Positions 16,484 through 23,811 of a stretch of DNA of 64,000 nucleotides are shown in pieces. Source of the stretch: a virus; IMG/VR virus record IMGVR_UViG_3300008448_000009, positions 1 through 64,000 of that record; one strand, given 5' to 3'. Within the stretch, counting starts at the first letter, position 1. Every line of letters begins with the position of its first letter. Made by a program: the position numbers and the translations under genes. Below the pieces are notes generated by a model that did not search any database, was not told the origin of the DNA, and saw only the letters and a list, made by a program, of their open reading frames with translations.

Positions 16484-19400
16484 TTATATCGTTAATGGTT
16501 TCCAACCAGTTATCAAACCTGTCCAACCAAAGAAATTTTTATTTACCGAATCATAAACAATAGTCCCTTCACCACCTGAAGGAACTGGTGATGTTGCACC
16601 ACTAGTTAACGAGGTATATGTCGACCCAACTTTAATCGCACCGTTAACATCTAAAGTTTCCAAAGGTGTTGTTGTGCCAATACCAATATTACCTGTAAAC
16701 GTTGTTCCAGAAGTCAAACCACTTATAGGTTTAGATATTAATCTACCACTTGAATTTGTAGATAGATAATTACTTGTAGTTCCAGTGTCAACTCTAGAAG
16801 TAGGGTAACTTAAAAACTCAACATAATCAGTACCAATATTAAACTTAGCTACAGGGTTAAAATAACTATCTCTAAATGAAAATAATAAAGCACTTGTCGC
16901 ACCAAAACCATTATAACCAGCATCTTTAGTTGCGGAAAAATTTAATTGAGCTTGTGTGGTTGAACTTCCAGAATAACTACCAATAATTATATTTGGACCA
17001 GTTGTCCCATTAGCTGTATTAGAAAATAAAGTTAAATATGAAGCGACATTTGTCCCATTACCAATATGACCAGTACTCAAACCTAAACCAACACCAACAC
17101 TAGGTGCGGTGCTAAAATACGCTGTGTTACCTGTAACACCTATAGCGTCACCTCGATAAATACCACCTGTTGTACCCGTAACTATTCCATTACCAGATAA
17201 ATACCTAAATATATTATATGATGTTGTACCACTAACAATATTACCATTTATATCTATACCTAAATTTCTAATCGAAGTAGTGGTATCTAAGGTTTTAATA
17301 TTAAACTTATCAACATAGGTTGTGTTAGCAGCATTACCATTTATGTTATCACCTAATACAATTGTGCTTTCAGTAAACGCTGTTGAGAAATTACCATGAA
17401 CAAATGAATAATCTCCAAATGCAACAGAAGAATTACCACCAACATGACTATCTCTTCCTCTAGCGGTATTATACTCACCTTCAGCGTGACTTGCTAAACC
17501 AATAGCTACATTACTAGCACCTTCAGCATGTGAATAATCACCAAAAGCTCTTGTTCCAGCACCTTCAGCATGACTCGTATAACCAGTAGCGCGTGTATTA
17601 AAACCTTCAGCATGACTATAATTACCAATAGCTGTTGTTTCACTACCTTCAGCATGACTACCATTACCAATAGCTTGTGTATTAGCACCTTCAGCATGAC
17701 TAAATTGTCCAATAGCTGTTGTTAAAGACCCTTCAGAATGACTTGATTGCCCAGATGCTGTTGTAAGATTACCTTCAGCATGACTATTGAGTCCATAAGC
17801 TATACTGTATTGACCCTCAGCGTGACTTGAGTACGCAAAAGCTGTTGTTCCAATACCTTCAGCATGACTTACAATTCCAATAGCTGTTGTTTGTTGTCCT
17901 TCAGCGTGACTTCCAAATCCTTGAGCTATAGTGGCAAGACCTTCAGCATGACTATAATCACCACTTGCCGTTGTACTAGCACCTTCAGAGTGACTAGTAG
18001 TACCACTAGCTATTGTTTGCTGACCCTCAGCATGGCTGTATAAACCACTAGCAGTTGTAATATAACCTTCAGCATGTGAACAATCATTACTGGCTATTGC
18101 ATAAACACCTTCAGCGTGACTATAACTACCACTAGCAGTTGTACTACCACCTTCAGCGTGACTGTAATTACCAATTGCTATTGTGTTAACACCCTCAGAG
18201 TGACTTACTCCACCAATAGCTCTTGAATAATAACCTTCAGCATGGCTAGATTGACCACTTGCTGTTGTACCTTCACCTTCAGCGTGACTGTAATTTCCAA
18301 TAGCTTTTGTAAAATAACCTTCAGCATGACTGGAAGAACCAGATGCTGTTGTACTACTACCTTCAGCATGACTACTAACATTACTAGCGATGGTGCTAGA
18401 ACCTTCAGTATGACTATAATTACCACTAGCCGTTGTTACATAACCCTCAGCATGTGAACCATAACCAATAGCTTTTGTTCCAGCACCTTCAGAGTGACTT
18501 GACTCACCACTAGCTGTTGTTTGATAACCTTCAGCATGACTTGAATCACCACTAGCTGTTGTAAGATAACCTTCAGAGTGACTACCATAATCACCAAACG
18601 CTGTTGTAACATGACCTTCAGCGTGACTGGCACTACCACTTGCAGTAGTATAATATCCTTCAGCGTGTGCCGATGTTTCATAAAAACCTTCATATTGATA
18701 TGTTATACCGCTAATTGATGTATAACTATCATCCAACAATTCATAATTAGGGATATATGTGCTATCAGTACCTGAATCATAATAAACACTAGAAACTTCC
18801 CATGGGTTAAAATCAAAATTAGCACCTATACCATCATACAACACAAAAGCAAAATTATTGTTAATAATATAATCAGACCATTCTGTACTTACATCACCAG
18901 CAAACACGACAGCATAATAACCGTCAACAGGGTCTGAAGTTGTAATTGTACAAGCGCTAGTTACAATTGTTTCTATAGGTGTTACTAAATCACCATAAAA
19001 TAATTGAGAATGTGCTGTTGTGTTATTACCCTCAGCATGATTTGAAAACCCTAAAGCTAGTGTTCTAGAACCTTCAGCATGACTATTATCACCACTTGCT
19101 GTTGTTTGATAACCTTCTGCATGGCTAGCATCACCACTAGCATGCGTGCTTTGACCCTCAGCGTGACTACTTGAACCACTAGCTGTTGTTGTATTACCTT
19201 CAGCATGGCTAGCTCCACCAATAGCTGTTGTTACTAACCCTTCCGCATGACTACCAATACCTAAAGCAGTACCACCTTTAACAAAAGATAAACTAGAACC
19301 ACCTTCTGCGTGAGCACCATAATTACCAGCTATTGTTAGAAAACCTTCAGCGTGACTAGAAACACCACTTGCTGTTGTTAAATAACCTTCAGCATGACTA

Positions 19401-20893
19401 TAGTTACCACTTGCTGTAGTTTGTTGACCTTCAGAATGGCTACCAAAACCACTAGATGTAGTTTGTTGACCTTCAGCATGACTGCCAAGATTTAAAGCTA
19501 TACTATTTGTCCCTTCGGCATGTGACCACCAACCACTTGCTGTTGTATAATAACCTTCAGCGTGTGTATAAAAACTATTAGAAACAGTACCCCAACCTTC
19601 AGCATGTGAATAGTTACCACTTGATGTTGTTTCTCGACCTTCAGCATGACAACCAACACCATTAGCTATTGTTAAGTGACCTTCAGCGTGACTATATTCA
19701 CCACTAGCTGTTGTTTGATAACCTTCAGCGTGTGATGCATCATTTAAAGATTTAGTTTCCCAACCTTCAGAATGTGAACCTCTATTACCACTAGCTGTTG
19801 AAAAATAACCTTCAGCATGTGAATATTGACCACTAGCTGTTGTTGTTCCACCTTCAGCATGACTTCCAAGGTTTAAAGATTTTGTCCCAATACCTTCAGC
19901 GTGTGCAGAATTACCTGATGCTGTTGTTCCAATACCTTCAGCGTGAGCAGCATTACCAAATGCTTTTGCAGAAGAACCTTCAGCATGACTACTAGAACCA
20001 GATGCTGTTGTATTATAACCTTCAGCGTGAGAACCAAAATCACCACTGGCTGTTGTGTAAATACCTTCAACGTGACTATGAAAACCTGACGCTGTTGTAA
20101 AATAACCTTCAGCGTGTGAATTATCACCTATTGCTCTAGTACCATTACCTTCAGCAAAACTAGAATTACCTGATGCCAGTGTATTATTACCAGACGCAAC
20201 AGAATAATTTCCAGTAGAGTCTAGTCCCGTTGAATTAATTGCTTTTATTGATTTGGTACCAGTTGAACCACTAGTCCACATATTAGTTATACTACTAGTT
20301 AAATTAACACCATTCGAATTGTTTATAGTCATAGTATCTACTCCGTTTGAAGTAAAACCAGTAACACTAACATCGGTATAACCAGTCAAGAAACCAGTAA
20401 CGTTAAATGTACCACCACTATTATTTGTAAATGTACCAACACCTGTAGCTGGGTTGTATGTACCACCAGTAACTCTAAGGTCACCAGCAAGTATCCCTAG
20501 ACTTTGTGTAAAACCAACACCATCATTTCTATTAACTGTTAAATCGTATGTTCCTTGGTTAAAAGTCAAACCACTCACATAAACGTCGTCTGCCGAAGTA
20601 AAAAACCCATTAATACTTACGGTACCACCATTAACATTATTTAACGTTACAACACCTGTAGATGGGTTGTATGTACCACCAGTTACCCCAGCACCAACAC
20701 CGTTAAGTGAAACATCTATGGTTTCACCATTGATTTTGGTTAGTGTTAGTAAACTATCTACAGTAGATGCTGTATATATTAACTCACCTTTTAATTGAAT
20801 GAAATTATTGTCAAGTTCTTGATGTGATAAAACACTACCTTTGGTTGTATCTGAATATGGACTGCTAAGAGTTCTAAGTATTAAATTAATCAT
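16484..20893 (-). CDS. Giant SHAEG-repeat fibre protein
   Basis: This is a 1469-aa fibre. An N-terminal attachment segment (KGSVLSHQELDNNFIQLKGE, about 18-37) is followed by NNTGGTFNVTGF-type modules. Residues about 250-1155 then hold more than 50 copies (about 56 by eye) of a 14-15 residue unit of the form SHAEGxxTTASGxx. The unit resembles the Hep/Hag repeats of trimeric YadA-type heads, so a trimeric left-handed beta-roll shaft is likely. The array is broken once by a non-repeat segment (about 625-740). The C-terminal about 300 residues include a TTYVDKFNIKTLD strand, a predicted globular part and an FFGWTG...GWKPLTI end. A late-type promoter lies just upstream. It is probably a long receptor-binding fibre. 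Confidence 0.82.
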   Translation of the reverse strand: MINLILRTLSSPYSDTTKGSVLSHQELDNNFIQLKGELIYTASTVDSLLTLTKINGETIDVSLNGVGAGVTGGTYNPSTGVVTLNNVNGGTVSINGFFTSADDVYVSGLTFNQGTYDLTVNRNDGVGFTQSLGILAGDLRVTGGTYNPATGVGTFTNNSGGTFNVTGFLTGYTDVSVTGFTSNGVDTMTINNSNGVNLTSSITNMWTSGSTGTKSIKAINSTGLDSTGNYSVASGNNTLASGNSSFAEGNGTRAIGDNSHAEGYFTTASGFHSHVEGIYTTASGDFGSHAEGYNTTASGSSSHAEGSSAKAFGNAAHAEGIGTTASGNSAHAEGIGTKSLNLGSHAEGGTTTASGQYSHAEGYFSTASGNRGSHSEGWETKSLNDASHAEGYQTTASGEYSHAEGHLTIANGVGCHAEGRETTSSGNYSHAEGWGTVSNSFYTHAEGYYTTASGWWSHAEGTNSIALNLGSHAEGQQTTSSGFGSHSEGQQTTASGNYSHAEGYLTTASGVSSHAEGFLTIAGNYGAHAEGGSSLSFVKGGTALGIGSHAEGLVTTAIGGASHAEGNTTTASGSSSHAEGQSTHASGDASHAEGYQTTASGDNSHAEGSRTLALGFSNHAEGNNTTAHSQLFYGDLVTPIETIVTSACTITTSDPVDGYYAVVFAGDVSTEWSDYIINNNFAFVLYDGIGANFDFNPWEVSSVYYDSGTDSTYIPNYELLDDSYTSISGITYQYEGFYETSAHAEGYYTTASGSASHAEGHVTTAFGDYGSHSEGYLTTASGDSSHAEGYQTTASGESSHSEGAGTKAIGYGSHAEGYVTTASGNYSHTEGSSTIASNVSSHAEGSSTTASGSSSHAEGYFTKAIGNYSHAEGEGTTASGQSSHAEGYYSRAIGGVSHSEGVNTIAIGNYSHAEGGSTTASGSYSHAEGVYAIASNDCSHAEGYITTASGLYSHAEGQQTIASGTTSHSEGASTTASGDYSHAEGLATIAQGFGSHAEGQQTTAIGIVSHAEGIGTTAFAYSSHAEGQYSIAYGLNSHAEGNLTTASGQSSHSEGSLTTAIGQFSHAEGANTQAIGNGSHAEGSETTAIGNYSHAEGFNTRATGYTSHAEGAGTRAFGDYSHAEGASNVAIGLASHAEGEYNTARGRDSHVGGNSSVAFGDYSFVHGNFSTAFTESTIVLGDNINGNAANTTYVDKFNIKTLDTTTSIRNLGIDINGNIVSGTTSYNIFRYLSGNGIVTGTTGGIYRGDAIGVTGNTAYFSTAPSVGVGLGLSTGHIGNGTNVASYLTLFSNTANGTTGPNIIIGSYSGSSTTQAQLNFSATKDAGYNGFGATSALLFSFRDSYFNPVAKFNIGTDYVEFLSYPTSRVDTGTTSNYLSTNSSGRLISKPISGLTSGTTFTGNIGIGTTTPLETLDVNGAIKVGSTYTSLTSGATSPVPSGGEGTIVYDSVNKNFFGWTGLITGWKPLTI
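17335..17641 (-). repeat. Near-identical block shared with the second SHAEG gene
   Basis: About 300 bases encoding the last SHAEG units and the VGGNSSVAFGDYSFVHGNFS cap are almost identical to 29329-29632 in the 574-aa SHAEG gene, with only scattered, mostly synonymous differences plus a short divergent stretch in one repeat. Both lie in the same orientation, so homologous recombination would delete or exchange the genes between them. Confidence 0.8.
17430..20150 (-). repeat. SHAEG tandem-repeat array
   Basis: Coding tandem repeats have a 42-45 base unit containing the plus-strand phrase ACCTTCAGCATGACT with many synonymous variants. The array is interrupted at about 18675-19015 by non-repeat coding sequence. 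It is a protein repeat, not a CRISPR array: the spacing stays in frame and the units between conserved phrases also encode a conserved TTASG. Confidence 0.85.
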
Positions 20894-20902
20894 AGATTGT
20901 TT

Positions 20903-20919
20903 TTTTTATTATAAATATA
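20903..20919 (-). promoter_or_regulatory. Phage late-type promoter motif
   Basis: Reads TATATTTATAATAAAAA on the minus strand, 10 bases before the ATG of the giant SHAEG fibre gene (20893). It is one of the best matches to the recurring late motif. Confidence 0.6.
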
Positions 20920-20978
20920 ACAAAACTAACAAATATTAGATTAATTTAATACTTTTGTTTTAGTAAACCGTATTACAA

Positions 20979-23108
20979 TTAAGTAATTGTAATTGTTCTT
21001 GTGACTCCACTTATTCTTATTTTTAATCCAGTTAAATCGTTTGATTCTAACCAAACGTCACCGTCGTTAGGTGCAGATGGTGCTGGACCAACAGTAAGTC
21101 TCATAAGAGCTTGAGCTGTTGTTGATGCTGCTATGTGTAAATTAGCTGTTGGTGTTTCAACACCAATACCAATTCTACCACCAGTGTTTGCACTAAATGT
21201 TGGTGTACCAGCAGTTATAGCATATGTTCCAGTACCAAACAACACACCACCTAAGTTTAAGCTGTTTGTTGTCCCAGCTGACAATGTTATGTTTGTACCA
21301 ATTATAATGTTGTTTGAACCAATAGTATTTGCTGCAAAACCTGCATTAGCAACATTATAACCAATCAATGTAGAAAAACTAGCACCTGATGCAATATTAC
21401 CAGCAAAACGCCCTAAAAAATTTGAGTTATTAGCGTTGGTTGCTTGATTACCAGTTTGTTGACCAAAGAAGTTTGAATTAAAAGCATTGGTAGCGGTATT
21501 ACCAGCTGAATTACCAATAAAGTTTGAATTACTTGCATTGGTTGCATTATTACCAGCATTACCACCAAAAAATTTTGATTGGGTTGCGTTAGTTGCACCA
21601 TTACCAGCAAGAGCACCAATAAAAATTGACCTAGTTGCACCCGTTGCGTTAATACCAGCTTGAAAACCAAAGAAAACCCCTAGAGTACTACTAAAATTAT
21701 TGGTTGCTGGGCTTGTTGAATATAATGAAGTACCAGAAGTTGCTATAGAACCTGAACCTGATGGCAAATTAAGATAAGTTGTTGCAGATATTGTTGTTGC
21801 TGATAACCCACCTTGCAACCTTGTATTACCAACTACATGCAACGTTTCTTGAGGTGTTACAACACCAATACCTATTCTACCATTTGCTTGTGGTGTTGTG
21901 CTCGGATTACCACCAGTTGTACTATATGTGTTAACCCCATATAATACATTACCTATATTTAAACTGTTTGTTGTACCAGCTGATAATGTTATGTTGGTCC
22001 CAATTATAATGTTATTTGAACCAATAGAATTTGTGTCAAATAGTGTGTTAGCAACATTATAACCAATCAACGTTGAATAACTAGCACCAGACGCATTATC
22101 ACCAGCTCTATCACCAAAAAAGTTTGAATAATTAGCATCTTTTGCGAAATTACCAGCTCGAAAACCAAAAAAGTTTGAGCCAGTGGCACCTGTTGCCAAA
22201 TAACCAGCAAATTTACCAAAAAAGTTTGATTGACTAGCATTGGTTGCTAGATAACCAGCTGAAATACCAATAAAGTTTGATTCAGATGCATTGGTTGCTA
22301 GATAACCAGCTAAATTACCAATAAAGTTTGATTCAGATGCATTGGTTGCTAGATAACCAGCCTCAGTGCCAATAAAGTTTGAAACCAAAGCATTCGTTGC
22401 ACCTATACCAGCTTGATAACCTAAAAAGTTTGAGGCATAAGCGTTGGTTGCCCCTTTACCAGCTGAATTACCAATAAAGTTTGAGTTAAAAGCACTAGTT
22501 GCACCAGAACCAGCACTAGACCCCATAAAGTTTGAATTATTAGCTAATGTTGCACTTCTACCAGCTTGAGGACCAAAAAAGTTTGAATTATTTGCACTAG
22601 TTGCTTCATAACCAGCACCATCACCAAAAAAGTTTGAAAATTGTGCGTTTGTTGCTTGGCTACCAGAATTTTGCCCTAGAAAGTTTGAGTTAGTTGCACT
22701 ACTCGCACTATAACCAGCATTTTGACCTAAGAAATTTGAATTATCTGCACCAGTTGCATTATTACCAGCACTAAAACCAATAAAGTTTGAATTAGAAGCA
22801 CTTGTTGCATTTAAACCAGCATTCTGACCTAAGAAGATACTATTAGAATCACTAAAATTTTCAGTAGCTGGGTCATTAGAATATAGTGTTGTTCCTGATA
22901 CTGATATTGGTGATGAACCACCACCTGTTGTGATACCAGTAACACTAAATGTTCCACCAGTTGTGTTTGTAAAAACTAGAACTTCATTAGAATAAACACC
23001 ACTGTTTACATATACATCTGGTGGTAAATTAATTGAACTAATTTTACCTGTGCTATCTAAACCAGCATAACCACCATTTTTATCTTTATTTAATTTGCTT
23101 TCAAACAT
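20979..23108 (-). CDS. Fibre protein with SNFIG(N)SAG repeats
   Basis: This 709-aa fibre begins with a phage-fibre linker (GGYAGLDSTGKISSINLP, about 13-30). Two arrays of a roughly 15-residue repeat, with the form NSNFIGNSAGxxATNA, follow at about 85-340 and 475-580, predicted as a beta-roll akin to YadA-type heads. Each array is capped by a nearly duplicated module containing STLIGYNVAN ... NNIIIGTNITLSAGTTNSLN. Between them is the linker ATTISATTYLNLPSGSG, shared with other fibres here. The C-terminus (PNDGDVWLESNDLTGLKIR) resembles fibre ends that present a small knob. It is part of the leftward fibre operon. Confidence 0.78.
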   Translation of the reverse strand: MFESKLNKDKNGGYAGLDSTGKISSINLPPDVYVNSGVYSNEVLVFTNTTGGTFSVTGITTGGGSSPISVSGTTLYSNDPATENFSDSNSIFLGQNAGLNATSASNSNFIGFSAGNNATGADNSNFLGQNAGYSASSATNSNFLGQNSGSQATNAQFSNFFGDGAGYEATSANNSNFFGPQAGRSATLANNSNFMGSSAGSGATSAFNSNFIGNSAGKGATNAYASNFLGYQAGIGATNALVSNFIGTEAGYLATNASESNFIGNLAGYLATNASESNFIGISAGYLATNASQSNFFGKFAGYLATGATGSNFFGFRAGNFAKDANYSNFFGDRAGDNASGASYSTLIGYNVANTLFDTNSIGSNNIIIGTNITLSAGTTNSLNIGNVLYGVNTYSTTGGNPSTTPQANGRIGIGVVTPQETLHVVGNTRLQGGLSATTISATTYLNLPSGSGSIATSGTSLYSTSPATNNFSSTLGVFFGFQAGINATGATRSIFIGALAGNGATNATQSKFFGGNAGNNATNASNSNFIGNSAGNTATNAFNSNFFGQQTGNQATNANNSNFLGRFAGNIASGASFSTLIGYNVANAGFAANTIGSNNIIIGTNITLSAGTTNSLNLGGVLFGTGTYAITAGTPTFSANTGGRIGIGVETPTANLHIAASTTAQALMRLTVGPAPSAPNDGDVWLESNDLTGLKIRISGVTRTITIT
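21360..21690 (-). repeat. SNFIG repeat array, second block
   Basis: This is the shorter set of roughly 45-base in-frame units encoding SNFIGNSAG-type repeats in the 709-aa fibre. It is separated from the first block by a linker and a duplicated cap module. Confidence 0.75.
22080..22850 (-). repeat. SNFIG repeat array, first block
   Basis: In-frame units of 45-48 bases carry the plus-strand phrase AAAGTTTGA about once per unit. Two adjacent units around 22260-22370 are almost identical at DNA level, which points to recent unit duplication. Confidence 0.78.
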
Positions 23109-23156
23109 TTAATTTGGTTTATTTTTAAGAAATTTATTTCTTTTTTTTTTTTATTA

Positions 23157-23810
23157 TTAGTTATATACTCTTATTTCTATACAAATAGGGTTATATATAA
23201 CACTATCTGCAAGGGTATCAACATCCTCTAAGGTTCTTAAAACAATACTTGATGTATCGTCTTTAATTAACAAATACCCTCTCTGAACATTAAACCCTGT
23301 CCCATCAGCATTTATTAACCTATTAAAAACAGAAATATTTGCAAGACTTGCCCCATTTATAAATGTTTTATTATCAATAAATAAATTATCAGAATTTAAA
23401 ATATATTTTCCTGTGCTAGCATAAACCCACCAAATATTACCAATAGTGTTTTCTAACACTGTTACTACTGGAGCTCCTGTGTTGTATCTTAACTCCCCTG
23501 ATGTGCCCCAACTATTAGGTGTTGTACCTGTTGCAACAAAAAAAGTTCCTTGATTATTGTTAGGAGCACCTACATTTGTAAAATCTGCATTACTAACAAT
23601 ATCGCTTCTTATCTCATATGTAACCCCAATAATTAAATCTCCTGAAGTAATAACTTGCAAGTCATCTCCACCACTCTGTGTTAATAGAGCTGTGTACACT
23701 TTATATGGTCTTGTATTTGTGGTACCTGTAATAACAACATTACCGTTGATTGTTAAATCACCAGTTATAGTTTGTCCTGATACGTTGTTTACTATGTATT
23801 TTGTGCTCAT
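23157..23810 (-). CDS. Tail-fibre-like protein
   Basis: This 217-aa protein starts KYIVNNVSGQTITGDLTING, a common fibre N-terminal pattern, then has a beta-rich middle with VYTALLTQSGGDDLQVI and a GVTYEIRSDI strand, and a C-terminal beta domain. I chose the ATG at 23810, placed one base after the preceding stop (TAATATG junction); an ATG three codons earlier (23819) would overlap the upstream gene. It lies between two larger fibres and probably forms part of the same adhesion apparatus. Confidence 0.65.
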   Translation of the reverse strand: MSTKYIVNNVSGQTITGDLTINGNVVITGTTNTRPYKVYTALLTQSGGDDLQVITSGDLIIGVTYEIRSDIVSNADFTNVGAPNNNQGTFFVATGTTPNSWGTSGELRYNTGAPVVTVLENTIGNIWWVYASTGKYILNSDNLFIDNKTFINGASLANISVFNRLINADGTGFNVQRGYLLIKDDTSSIVLRTLEDVDTLADSVIYNPICIEIRVYN

Positions 23811-23811
23811 A

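Noticed and set aside
17506-20127. Leu/Val/Met-rich open frames in the SHAEG region (such as 18205-18426 and 19873-20127)
   Set aside because: They are alternate-frame readings of the SHAEG repeats, with repetitive LKVL-type translations and no independent start context.
17430-20150. Regularly spaced repeats that look like a CRISPR array
   Set aside because: The repeated phrase stays in one reading frame and the spacers also encode conserved TTASG-like residues; spacing is 42-45 bases in multiples of three, so it is a protein repeat.
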